Below are positions 33,710 to 43,650 of a stretch of DNA of 64,000 bases, in pieces. The stretch is from positions 177,915 to 241,914 of the forward strand of contig JAFQPG010000013.1 in assembly GCA_017411835.1 (NCBI GenBank), written 5' to 3'. Below the pieces are notes generated by a model. That model was not told the origin of the DNA. It did not search any database and saw nothing but the letters and a program-made list of their open reading frames with translations. The stretch comes from Ruminococcus sp. Its GTDB lineage: Bacteria > Bacillota > Clostridia > Oscillospirales > Acutalibacteraceae. Position numbers and translations under genes: made by a program. Each line of letters starts with the position of its first letter. The first letter of the stretch is position 1.

Positions 33710-35725
33710 ATGATTACAAAATTTTATTCAAACAAAGACGAAATCTACAATACTTACGACAAAAACGACCTTGGTTTCGTCTACACACCACAAAGTACTA
33801 CTTTTAAAGTATGGGCGCCTGCTGCTAGTCAGGTGCTTCTTAAGTTGTATTCTACAGGCTCATATCTTGAAGAAGGTGCAACTGTGCTTTCTATCAATCA
33901 GATGGTATATGACAAGCAAACCGGCGTTTGGAGTACAACTATCGATGGTGATTTGCACGGTATATATTACACATATGTTATCCAAAACGGTAATAAAAGC
34001 ACGGAAACACAGGATGTATATTCTAAAGCAACCGGTGTAAACTCTGCTCGCTCTATGGTAGTCGACTTAAGTAGAACTAATCCGCAGGGTTGGGAAAACG
34101 ATAAGCACGTACTAGTTGACAAGCAAACAGACGCAATCGTATGGGAAATTCACGTTCGTGACTTTTCTTCCTCGAATACAAGCGGCGTGTCAAAACAGCA
34201 TCGCGGAACTTACCTCGCATTTACCGAAACTGACACTAAAGTTCCAAATACCAACGCTCCTACCTGTCTAAGCTATTTAAAAGAGCTTGGTATTACTCAC
34301 GTACAGTTAAACCCTGTTTTTGATTTTGGCTCTGTAAATGAAGCAACGGGAGTTGAATACAACTGGGGTTACGACCCTGTTAACTACAATGTACCGGAAG
34401 GCTCATACTCAACAGACCCTTATCACGGCGAAGTTAGAATCAAAGAGTTCAAGCAGATGGTTAAAGCATTGCACGATGCGGGTATCGGTGTAATTATGGA
34501 CGTAGTTTACAACCATATGTATTCCGGTGGTGACTCTTGCTTTGAAAAAACAGTTCCTGACTACTATTTTAGAAAACAAGGTAGCAGATACTTAAACAGT
34601 TCGGGCTGTGGTAATGTCACCGCAAGCGAAAAGACGATGTTTAGAAAATATATGATTGACTCTCTTAGATACTGGGCTGAGGAATATCATATTGATGGTT
34701 TCAGATTTGACCTTATGGGTTGTCACGATATCGAAACTATGAACTTAATACGAGAAGAGCTTGATAAAATTGACAAACGAATTCTTATGTACGGTGAGCC
34801 TTGGACTGCCGATAACGGCGACAATGGTATTTCGGGTGAAGACTGCTGTACTAAAAATAATGCTAAAAAGCTTTCAAGCAGAATCGGTATGTTCAACGAC
34901 GATATGCGCAACGGCTTAAAGGGCGGTTCGGACGACGATACAAAAGGCTATATTCAGGGTTCGGGATTTGACACCTACAAAGTACTTGCAGGTATGATGG
35001 GTGCATCAAGCGACACCTTCGGCAGATGGGCTAAACAACCATCTCAATGTGTCACCTACGCTAGTGCTCACGACAACCTCACTTTATGGGATAAGCTGCT
35101 CAAATCAAACTGGGTCAAAGATTTCAACACAACTGATTCTAAAATTATTGACCAAAACAAACTGTCTGCTGCTTTCATCTTTATGGCTTTCGGTATCCCA
35201 TTTATGCTTGCAGGCGAGGAATTTGCACGAACTAAATTTGGTGACCACAACAGCTACAAATCACCAGACAGCATAAACTCTATTGATTGGACCAGAACAA
35301 TCAAATACAAAGAGCTTGTTGATTACTACAAGGGTTTAATTGATATCAGGAAAAAGTACCATCAGCTTTGCGAAGCGACTGAAGACGCAGTCAACAAAAC
35401 ATATATGACTTATAACGGTAAGACAATTACCGGTACAATGGCTAATCTTAGTGGCAAGTCTGATGAGTATAAATTTATGGCTATGGTTGTAAACAACAAT
35501 AATGAAAAATGCAAATTTGAGCTCAAGTCTAAATACGAACTACCGAACAGATGGTATGTCTTAGCTGACCACGATATTGCATCAAGCAAGGCAATCAGAG
35601 TTTTTGATAACAATATGGAAATCAGACCAAATGCGATTTTGATAATTGTTGATGCTGACAGCTACGACAAGATTCACGATGCAGAAGAAACTTCAAAAAT
35701 ACCAAATTACAGCGCAGGCTACTAA
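33710..35725 (+). CDS. pulA: Type I pullulanase (GH13_14), intracellular
   Basis: Debranching enzyme cutting alpha-1,6 links in pullulan and branched maltodextrins. 671 residues from ATG 33710, with AGGAGGG 7 bases upstream; an earlier ATG at 33677 has no such site. No signal peptide, so it acts in the cytoplasm. An N-terminal CBM48 (STTFKVWAPAASQVLLKLY) precedes the GH13 barrel. The type I signature YNWGYDP is at about 217-223, nucleophile Asp in DGFRFDL near 334, acid/base Glu in MYGEPW near 363 and Asp in YASAHDN near 455. It probably debranches imported oligosaccharides released by secreted amylases such as the dockerin enzyme here. It is monocistronic. Confidence 0.95.
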   Translation: MITKFYSNKDEIYNTYDKNDLGFVYTPQSTTFKVWAPAASQVLLKLYSTGSYLEEGATVLSINQMVYDKQTGVWSTTIDGDLHGIYYTYVIQNGNKSTETQDVYSKATGVNSARSMVVDLSRTNPQGWENDKHVLVDKQTDAIVWEIHVRDFSSSNTSGVSKQHRGTYLAFTETDTKVPNTNAPTCLSYLKELGITHVQLNPVFDFGSVNEATGVEYNWGYDPVNYNVPEGSYSTDPYHGEVRIKEFKQMVKALHDAGIGVIMDVVYNHMYSGGDSCFEKTVPDYYFRKQGSRYLNSSGCGNVTASEKTMFRKYMIDSLRYWAEEYHIDGFRFDLMGCHDIETMNLIREELDKIDKRILMYGEPWTADNGDNGISGEDCCTKNNAKKLSSRIGMFNDDMRNGLKGGSDDDTKGYIQGSGFDTYKVLAGMMGASSDTFGRWAKQPSQCVTYASAHDNLTLWDKLLKSNWVKDFNTTDSKIIDQNKLSAAFIFMAFGIPFMLAGEEFARTKFGDHNSYKSPDSINSIDWTRTIKYKELVDYYKGLIDIRKKYHQLCEATEDAVNKTYMTYNGKTITGTMANLSGKSDEYKFMAMVVNNNNEKCKFELKSKYELPNRWYVLADHDIASSKAIRVFDNNMEIRPNAILIIVDADSYDKIHDAEETSKIPNYSAGY

Positions 35726-35733
35726 ATAACTAT

Positions 35734-35767
35734 CCCCCACGCAATACCTTTGCGTGGGGGTATTTTT
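35734..35767 (+). terminator. Terminator of pulA
   Basis: 11-bp perfect stem CCCCCACGCAA/TTGCGTGGGGG with 5-base loop, followed by TATTTTTAT. The stem can also form on the minus strand behind spoIIIAH but lacks a T run there. Confidence 0.92.
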
Positions 35768-36314
35768 ATACCTCAATAATCTTAATATCATTAAAGTCAA
35801 TTTCTAATTGTGATAAGACGGCATCTTTTATAATAAGCGGTGCGTTTTTTGAAACATCACCCTTTGAGATTGTAACGGTACAAGAGTTTTCGCTTATATT
35901 GCACAGACACTGCGAAAAACCTTTTCCTTTTAATATGCTTTCAATACTGCTTTCGGTAACAATATTATCCTCAAGCTTATTAAGCTGTTCGACTGCTACG
36001 GTTTTAGCGTCATCAGAAGAATCTGCCATAGCAAGAGTATCCTGAGCAATTTCAATCGCTTTATCTCTTGCCTGCTCGCGCTCAAGTAATGCTTTGGCAA
36101 AATACTCATCACCTGCACTGGTTTGCTTTGCTACATTTGCTATCTCATCGCCTGTAGCTGTGTCAGAGTTAACATAGGTAGCCGCTCCGAGCTCTTTTGA
36201 CACTTCTTTTCCCTGCTGAGTCTGTGCATCTGAAAACTGCCAGTTGATAAAAACTGCTGCTGACAGCGCCAGTATTAAAGATGCAAGGACTATGTGTCTT
36301 TTTTGAAATTTCAT
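35766..36314 (-). CDS. spoIIIAH: Stage III sporulation protein AH
   Basis: Mother-cell half of the SpoIIQ-SpoIIIAH channel joining mother cell and forespore. 182 residues from ATG 36314 (MKFQKRHIVLASL). There is one N-terminal transmembrane segment and an extracellular YscJ/FliF-like ring-building domain. The helix EYFAKALLEREQARDKAIEIAQ is typical. GGAGG is 8 bases upstream. Last gene of spoIIIAA-AH; the cognate spoIIQ is not in this window. Confidence 0.93.
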   Translation of the reverse strand: MKFQKRHIVLASLILALSAAVFINWQFSDAQTQQGKEVSKELGAATYVNSDTATGDEIANVAKQTSAGDEYFAKALLEREQARDKAIEIAQDTLAMADSSDDAKTVAVEQLNKLEDNIVTESSIESILKGKGFSQCLCNISENSCTVTISKGDVSKNAPLIIKDAVLSQLEIDFNDIKIIEV

Positions 36315-36328
36315 TGTATTTCCTCCAG

Positions 36329-36757
36329 TTAATTTGATAATTTTGTTACGCACACTTTATTTGAAGAAACATCTAGCGACTTTGTCACCGCAGACATAAC
36401 TCTGTTTACAACAACAGGATCATCTCCACCATCACACACAATCACTACTCCTCGTACAATCGGTGTGATACTCTTTGTTTTTGTATCAGAATTATTCAAG
36501 TAAACGTTCTCACCAGAGTTATCCATTGTTAAAAAAATTTTTGCATTCCCTACTCCCTCAATTTGTGTCACTACTGAAAGAAGGCTTTCTTCGAGCACCT
36601 GACAGTACTCATCAGCATCAACAGAGGTTTTCAATGTCGAAAAATCTATGTACGAAGATAAAAATATTAAAACAATAGCGCATATACAGACTATAATCGC
36701 TATACGAGTGAATTTCTGATTATCAAGAAGCTTTTTAAAATCTAGTTTTTTATTCAT
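36329..36757 (-). CDS. spoIIIAG: Stage III sporulation protein AG
   Basis: 142-residue ring-forming protein of the feeding-tube complex. One transmembrane segment (FTRIAIIVCICAIVLIFLSSY), then a soluble domain with QIEGVGNAKIFLTMDNSGENVYL and GVVIVCDGGDDPVVVNRVM, the conserved AG pattern. Its start overlaps the end of spoIIIAF by 8 bases, typical of this operon. Confidence 0.93.
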   Translation of the reverse strand: MNKKLDFKKLLDNQKFTRIAIIVCICAIVLIFLSSYIDFSTLKTSVDADEYCQVLEESLLSVVTQIEGVGNAKIFLTMDNSGENVYLNNSDTKTKSITPIVRGVVIVCDGGDDPVVVNRVMSAVTKSLDVSSNKVCVTKLSN

Positions 36758-37229
36758 TTATTATAATCACCGGTTCCTTTGACATATTCCTTGCAATTAT
36801 ATTTTTAATTTTTTCTGTTTTGTATTTGTCATCATCGCTAATATATATGTTTATTGTGCTTATGTATATGCTATTGTTCTCTGATTTTTTGATACCGATT
36901 TCAATGTTTTGTGCCGCTATATTTTCTGACAGCAATAAATCGTTTGCGGCATTTACTAAATTATCAGCTGTCTGATTTAATACTAACTGCTCGTAGGCTT
37001 GCTCTGATGACGATAAATCCACATTATCAAATTCATTGTCCACAAACAAATCTTTTGAAAATGTTGCTGATAAACCAATCAAAGGAATAAGCATACTGCA
37101 AATCAAAAATGCCCCAAGAATTAAATTCAAGATTTTTCTCATCGTGCCCTGTGGAGATATCAAGCCAATTATTGAACAAACTATGCAACAAACACATACC
37201 ACAACAGACGCACTTTTTAAAGCGTTCAA
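36750..37229 (-). CDS. spoIIIAF: Stage III sporulation protein AF
   Basis: 159 residues. Two transmembrane segments near the N terminus with the family-like LISPQGTMRKILNLILGAF between them, then a soluble domain. The start is taken as TTG 37229, which overlaps the spoIIIAE stop in a TTGA and has GGAG 4 bases and GGAGG 9 bases upstream. A much longer in-frame ATG at 37292 would lie deep inside spoIIIAE. Confidence 0.85.
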   Translation of the reverse strand: MNALKSASVVVCVCCIVCSIIGLISPQGTMRKILNLILGAFLICSMLIPLIGLSATFSKDLFVDNEFDNVDLSSSEQAYEQLVLNQTADNLVNAANDLLLSENIAAQNIEIGIKKSENNSIYISTINIYISDDDKYKTEKIKNIIARNMSKEPVIIINE

Positions 37230-38362
37230 TGAGCTCCACCTCCCAAGGTAATCAGCAGAGCTGTTGAAATAATAAAAACAGACATAATACAAACCGTAAT
37301 CGCAAATATTGTTGAAACAACAGAAGAAACACTGCTTAACATATTCAGCTGTGTTGTCACTCCGATTACTTCACCTATAGATTTACAAAAATTAATTGAG
37401 AGCATCCATAAAAGGCATCGCACAATTACCGGTATAAATACAACAGCGATTGCGAGTATAACAAAAACACCTGCACCGGTACGCAAAAGATTTATGCTAC
37501 CCTGTATCGTTTTGTAGGATTCTGACAAAGCGGCACCGACAATCGGTATAAACGACGACATTGTAAAGCGAACCGCTCGAGCAGTTACTGAATCATAAGC
37601 GGTTGTAATCATTCCTCTTATAGTCATTAATGCAGAAAAGACCGTCATAGTAAAAGCGACAAGCCATTTTATAATCTTCGAAAACATTTGACAAAAGCCT
37701 TTAAGATGCACTCGTTTACTTATCGACGACGAAACACAAAAGCCAAGATAAACATTCAATAGTGGAGAAATAAACTTACTTGAAATTTGTGAAACACCCT
37801 GACACGCAAGCACCATAAAGGAATAGTATGACGCACCGGTTACTGCCTGTCCCGATAAAGTAAGAATAGCAACCATAATCGGAATATATAAAAGCATAAA
37901 ATTTGATGCATCAGTCACGGTTAAAATACAATCAGATATCAAATCAATCACCGGTAAAACAAGGGTCGAGGTTATGCACAAGGTAGATACAACCGATAGC
38001 ACTTCTTTCATTTGTGAGCTTTTTAATGCATCTGTGTAGCTATCAAGCAGAGCATTTAAAATCAGTATTGAAATCACCACAGCAGACGAGCTGAGCACTC
38101 CTTTGCTTTGCTGTGACATTTTATCAAAAATCAGGTTCATAATCGCTTCAAATGATATTTCACTTAGACTTAAAGCATCAACCTTATTCGCTCCGATTGA
38201 TTTTAAATCTTCCTGCACATCACTTGACAAAGAACCGTAAAGCGAGTTTATTTGGTCTTCTAAATCATTTAATTCTTCTGCATTAACAGAAAAAGAAAGC
38301 AAACAGACAAGCACAAAAGCTAAAAAAGAAATTCTAAAAAATCTACGCAACTCCTTCACCAC
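37226..38362 (-). CDS. spoIIIAE: Stage III sporulation protein AE
   Basis: Large polytopic membrane subunit of the SpoIIIA complex, about 378 residues. A cleavable signal-like segment (FFRISFLAFVLVCLLSFSVNA) is followed by a soluble stretch and about seven membrane segments. Conserved parts include LQGSINLLRTGAG-like IQGSINLLRTGAG and FIPIVGAALSES. The start is GTG 38362 or the adjacent GTG 38359, inside the end of spoIIIAD; ATG at 38491 would put over 40 extra residues inside AD and is rejected. Confidence 0.9.
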   Translation of the reverse strand: MVKELRRFFRISFLAFVLVCLLSFSVNAEELNDLEDQINSLYGSLSSDVQEDLKSIGANKVDALSLSEISFEAIMNLIFDKMSQQSKGVLSSSAVVISILILNALLDSYTDALKSSQMKEVLSVVSTLCITSTLVLPVIDLISDCILTVTDASNFMLLYIPIMVAILTLSGQAVTGASYYSFMVLACQGVSQISSKFISPLLNVYLGFCVSSSISKRVHLKGFCQMFSKIIKWLVAFTMTVFSALMTIRGMITTAYDSVTARAVRFTMSSFIPIVGAALSESYKTIQGSINLLRTGAGVFVILAIAVVFIPVIVRCLLWMLSINFCKSIGEVIGVTTQLNMLSSVSSVVSTIFAITVCIMSVFIISTALLITLGGGAH

Positions 38363-38744
38363 CTGTAAGTGAGGTAACAACAGATAAAATCCGTGTAAAC
38401 ATCGGAATTGCGGTAATAAGCACAAGAACCTTTCCGGCAAGAGCGATATTGCCCGACAACGAATTAAGCCCTGCTTCTTTGGTGCAATCACAGGTAAATT
38501 CTGTCAGAAAGCAAATTCCCATAACTTTTAGTAAAATTATTATGTACTCTGAACTTATATTAGCGTCTGCAAGTATAGTGCTGACAGTATCTATACTTGT
38601 AATTACATATTCAATCACGCTTAATAGAATTATCACAGCGCAGGAAATTGAAATAAGAATTGACAGCTCGTTGTTATATCGTTTGATTGTCAAAGACAAC
38701 ACAGCACATACTATCGCGAGTGCACATATTGATACAATATTCAT
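38343..38744 (-). CDS. spoIIIAD: Stage III sporulation protein AD
   Basis: 133-residue membrane protein with three to four hydrophobic segments; MGICFLTEFTCDCTKEAGLNSL and ALAGKVLVLITAIPMF match the AC/AD family pattern. Eight bases after spoIIIAC, with its end overlapping the start of spoIIIAE. Confidence 0.93.
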   Translation of the reverse strand: MNIVSICALAIVCAVLSLTIKRYNNELSILISISCAVIILLSVIEYVITSIDTVSTILADANISSEYIIILLKVMGICFLTEFTCDCTKEAGLNSLSGNIALAGKVLVLITAIPMFTRILSVVTSLTGGEGVA

Positions 38745-38751
38745 AGTATTA

Positions 38752-38946
38752 TCACAAACCGAAGGTGTTTTTTATTGTTGAAAACAAATCACTTATCTGC
38801 GTTATTATCATCATAAGTGCAACAATCAGTCCCGCTATTGTTGTAAGGAGCGCTTGCTCTTCCCTACCGCTACGAATTAAAAGTTGATTTAAAATAGCAA
38901 CTATAATTCCGATAGCGGCGATTTTAAAAATCATATCTATATCCAT
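38752..38946 (-). CDS. spoIIIAC: Stage III sporulation protein AC
   Basis: 64-residue protein with two membrane segments. DIDMIFKIAAIGIIVAILNQLL and GREEQALLTTIAGLIVALMM are the family hallmarks. Normal length. Between spoIIIAB and spoIIIAD in the conserved order. Confidence 0.93.
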   Translation of the reverse strand: MDIDMIFKIAAIGIIVAILNQLLIRSGREEQALLTTIAGLIVALMMIITQISDLFSTIKNTFGL

Positions 38947-38953
38947 ATTTACC

Positions 38954-39430
38954 TCAGAAAAGCATTATCGATAATGCAAGTCCAAAGGACATTCCAAGCG
39001 TTCGATAAAGCTTTGATTTTAAATTTATATTGTTTTGTGCTTCTTTTATACTGTTGTTAAGCAGTTCAATATACATATTTAGATTATTAATCTCGCCATC
39101 TAAATCAGACGTGCCGAGATTTTTTGCAAAACTACTTAGCATTTCAATATCCTTTTTACTCAACTCGTTTTCGTAAATTTTAAGCATTTTCAGCCATTGA
39201 ACAAAAAAGTCAGTTTCATCATCAAAATAGTAGCCGTTAAATTTTTTACTAAATATTTTAGCGAGACTATCTGTAGAATATCTAACCTGAGTTAAAGCAT
39301 TCTTAAGTTCAATAACAAACTGTTCTAAAACTTCTTTTCTTTTATACAACCGATGTGAAAATGAAAAGCCTACAAAAGATGAGGTGATAGTAATTACAAG
39401 ACATAACATCAATTTAATCAAGTAAAACAC
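38954..39430 (-). CDS. spoIIIAB: Stage III sporulation protein AB
   Basis: 158-residue membrane-anchored protein with an N-terminal hydrophobic segment, a helical soluble middle (RKEVLEQFVIELKNALTQVRYSTDSL) and a C-terminal hydrophobic segment (LYRTLGMSFGLALSIML). Its start overlaps the end of spoIIIAA by 17 bases, suggesting coupled translation. Confidence 0.92.
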   Translation of the reverse strand: MFYLIKLMLCLVITITSSFVGFSFSHRLYKRKEVLEQFVIELKNALTQVRYSTDSLAKIFSKKFNGYYFDDETDFFVQWLKMLKIYENELSKKDIEMLSSFAKNLGTSDLDGEINNLNMYIELLNNSIKEAQNNINLKSKLYRTLGMSFGLALSIMLF

Positions 39431-40358
39431 CGTCTATCTCGTTTAAATTCACAACCGACTTTACCTGTCCTGCGTTTTGTCTGGTATCTAAAAATACAAG
39501 CTTTGAAAAAGCTCCTGTTTTTAAAAGTTTTTTAATAGCAGGTCTTTTAAGCATAGTATCAAGGCTATCTGCGTGTATGGTGGCTACAAAAGCAACACCG
39601 CTATTTACGCATCTCTCTATTGTTGCTATATCTAAAACTGATGAAATCTCGTCACAAACTATGATATCAGGCGACATACATCTAACAGACTGAATTATTG
39701 CATCATCCTTTATATAGCCGTCAAAGACATCACAAAGTCCAACATCATTATAAAAAACTCCCGATACGGTAGACGAAAGCTCATTTCTCTCATCAATCAG
39801 GCTGACTTTATAATCGTAAGACAGACTGCGGGCAAAATCACGAAGCAAAGTAGTTTTACCGCTACAAGGAGCACCGCAAATCAGCACACCCTCAAGCGGA
39901 TTTACTAAGGCTGACAGCTTATCAGCGCAACCGATTATTTCATTAGCAATACGAATATTAATCGTTGTTATATCTTTAATGTTAACGATTTTTTTATCAT
40001 TAACTACCGCAGTACCACAAAGTCCGGCACGATGGCCATAGCGTAATGTAATAAATCCATTATTAATCTCATTCTGACGCGAATATATTGAATAGTTGCA
40101 GATATTCTGAAAGGTTTCGAATATTGCCCTGCTTGGGGTAACGAGCATTTGCTGATTTAACAGAGTATCTGTTACACAGTTATTTTGCGTAAAATAATAG
40201 CGCTTTTTCGGACACTCAACACTAAGCGGTCGGTTTACTCTTAAAACAATTTCTTGTGCATCGTTGCTGATAAAGTCGGGAGCTTTTAGCAAAACTGACT
40301 GTATATCCGGTGGTAACACCAAGCACGCGCTTTTAAATCTTTTTCTTTTATTTTCCAT
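39414..40358 (-). CDS. spoIIIAA: Stage III sporulation protein AA (secretion-type ATPase)
   Basis: 314-residue soluble ATPase related to type II/IV secretion ATPases, believed to power the SpoIIIA channel. Walker A is GAPCSGKTT (about 162-170), the acidic Walker B is in PDIIVCDEIS, and the N-terminal domain includes ITLRYGHRAGLCG. An AGG-containing site (GGCAGGTAA) precedes ATG 40358. First gene of the eight-gene operon, with a sigma-E-like promoter upstream. Confidence 0.95.
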   Translation of the reverse strand: MENKRKRFKSACLVLPPDIQSVLLKAPDFISNDAQEIVLRVNRPLSVECPKKRYYFTQNNCVTDTLLNQQMLVTPSRAIFETFQNICNYSIYSRQNEINNGFITLRYGHRAGLCGTAVVNDKKIVNIKDITTINIRIANEIIGCADKLSALVNPLEGVLICGAPCSGKTTLLRDFARSLSYDYKVSLIDERNELSSTVSGVFYNDVGLCDVFDGYIKDDAIIQSVRCMSPDIIVCDEISSVLDIATIERCVNSGVAFVATIHADSLDTMLKRPAIKKLLKTGAFSKLVFLDTRQNAGQVKSVVNLNEIDGVLLD

Positions 40359-40380
40359 ACGATTACCTGCCTTTTGTTAA

Positions 40381-40409
40381 GATATATGAAAGCTCGTACA
40401 AAAATATAA
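40381..40409 (-). promoter_or_regulatory. Sigma-E-type promoter of the spoIIIA operon
   Basis: Minus strand TTATATT (40403-40409), 14-base spacer, CATATATC (40381-40388), against the sigma-E consensus kmATATT-N14-CATACAnT. The -35 matches fully and the spacing is exact. It overlaps the base and T run of the ligA terminator. spoIIIA is a known sigma-E operon in B. subtilis. Confidence 0.75.
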
Positions 40410-40439
40410 CCCCCTACACAAAACAGTGCAGGGGGGTTA
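40397..40439 (-). terminator. Terminator of the rpiR-ligA gene run
   Basis: Minus strand TAACCCCC/GGGGGTTA stem, a small internal loop, GTG/CAC inner pairs, then ATATTTTTG. Lies 13 bases after ligA. Confidence 0.8.
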
Positions 40440-40451
40440 TTATCAAAATAT

Positions 40452-42449
<1,998 letters not shown>

Positions 42450-43025
42450 TTATTTGTTAACAGCAGAAGTGCCCTTTTCTTTTAAGTATGTGCTTTCAAG
42501 GTCAGCAAGATGCAATTTAACTGCGAGCGGATAGCGCTCGTAAGCCTGAGAAATAGCAAAACCGCCACCCTCGTCAAAGCCACCCATGTGCCAGCGAATT
42601 GCCATAGCCTCGTCAATTCTAAGACGCATAAAGCGTTCTATAAGAAAAACAGACTTTTCGCCATGACCATAAGGGAAGCTATCTTCAACTGCATAGTAAG
42701 GGACTTTTTCCCACTGACCTGTCTCTTCGTTTTTCACGTTTCGGGTAGAAACCTTGTAGAACTGTGCTTTACATAAATCATGGAGCAAAGCGCAAATAGC
42801 AAAGCTTTCGATATTATCGGTTGTTTCGTCAAAATGCTTTTCCATCAAGGTATTAAAAACGCTTACCGAGTGCATTACAAGACCTGATTCACAGGCACAA
42901 TGAAATTTAGTGCTTGCAGGAGCAGTAAAAAAGTCAGTTTTAGAAATCCATTCCAAAAGTTCTCTTGCTCCCTGTCTGTGGATATGCTCGTTAAAAATCT
43001 CAATAAATTCTTCTCTTGCAGTCAT
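42450..43025 (-). CDS. HD-domain hydrolase
   Basis: 191-residue soluble protein with the HD-superfamily metal motif: HSVSVF near residue 50, CALLHDLCKAQFY (HD) near 84, and later HGEKS and RWHMGGFDE histidines. The substrate is unknown; HD proteins of this size are often nucleotide or small phosphoester hydrolases. ATG 43025 has GAGGTG about 7 bases upstream and overlaps the end of the TIGR01440 gene region by none (8-base gap). Confidence 0.75.
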   Translation of the reverse strand: MTAREEFIEIFNEHIHRQGARELLEWISKTDFFTAPASTKFHCACESGLVMHSVSVFNTLMEKHFDETTDNIESFAICALLHDLCKAQFYKVSTRNVKNEETGQWEKVPYYAVEDSFPYGHGEKSVFLIERFMRLRIDEAMAIRWHMGGFDEGGGFAISQAYERYPLAVKLHLADLESTYLKEKGTSAVNK

Positions 43026-43033
43026 ATTACACC

Positions 43034-43585
43034 TCACATCAATTCTTCGTTATAAACAGCTCTTTCGCCACCGATAAATTTCGGTCTTACTCTAGCGCAG
43101 ACGATATTAGCCTGACCGATTTTATTATTTTCAAGCCTAAGTGGTACTGCAATTTCTTTTAAATGCATTCCAATTAATGTAGAGCCGATATCAACACCCG
43201 CATCAGCTTTTATATGCTCAACGAGCACTGGGTCTTTCATACGAGAATAAGCAGTTGTAGCACTGCTACCGCCTGCTTTTGGCAAAGGTACAACATTTAC
43301 AATTTCTAAATTAAGCTTAACTGCCAGCTCTCGTTCAATAACCAAAGCACGATTTAAGTGCTCACAGCACTGTGCAGCAATATAGATGTTCTTATCTTTT
43401 AAAGCATCAAAAATGCCGTCATATAAAGCCTTTGCGACATCCATACTTGAATGTGTGCCGATTGTATCTCCGATTATCTCAGAGGTCGAGCAACCGATCA
43501 CAAGTATCATACCATCTTTTAAATTTGCTTTTTTAACAAGCTCTTCAAAACAAAGCTTTGAAGAAAGTTCAATTTGTTTGTACAT
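43034..43585 (-). CDS. TIGR01440 / UPF0340 family protein (YwlG-like)
   Basis: 183-residue conserved protein of unknown function. Recognised by LVIGCSTSEIIGDTIGTHSS, AAQCCEHLNRALVIERE, GGSSATTAYSRMKDPVLVEHI and the C-terminal VCARVRPKFIGGERAVY. Start at ATG 43585, with AGGATTGATTTT upstream; an upstream ATG at 43612 lies in the hairpin region. It lies between ispH-rpsA and the HD gene. Confidence 0.88.
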   Translation of the reverse strand: MYKQIELSSKLCFEELVKKANLKDGMILVIGCSTSEIIGDTIGTHSSMDVAKALYDGIFDALKDKNIYIAAQCCEHLNRALVIERELAVKLNLEIVNVVPLPKAGGSSATTAYSRMKDPVLVEHIKADAGVDIGSTLIGMHLKEIAVPLRLENNKIGQANIVCARVRPKFIGGERAVYNEELM

Positions 43586-43613
43586 AAAATCAATCCTATA
43601 CCATATACACAAA

Positions 43614-43636
43614 TGGGCACCCGAAACGGATGCCCA
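43614..43636 (-). terminator. Hairpin after ispH-rpsA (weak terminator or processing site)
   Basis: 10-bp stem TGGGCATCCG/CGGGTGCCCA with a three-base loop and one wobble; the tail TTTGTGTATAT is only partly T-rich, so genes downstream may be reached by read-through. Confidence 0.6.
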
Positions 43637-43650
43637 AAGAATGTGTAAAA

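Noticed and set aside
37229-37292. ATG at 37292 as the spoIIIAF start
   Set aside because: It lies well inside spoIIIAE and adds residues unlike the family; the TTG in the TTGA overlap fits better.
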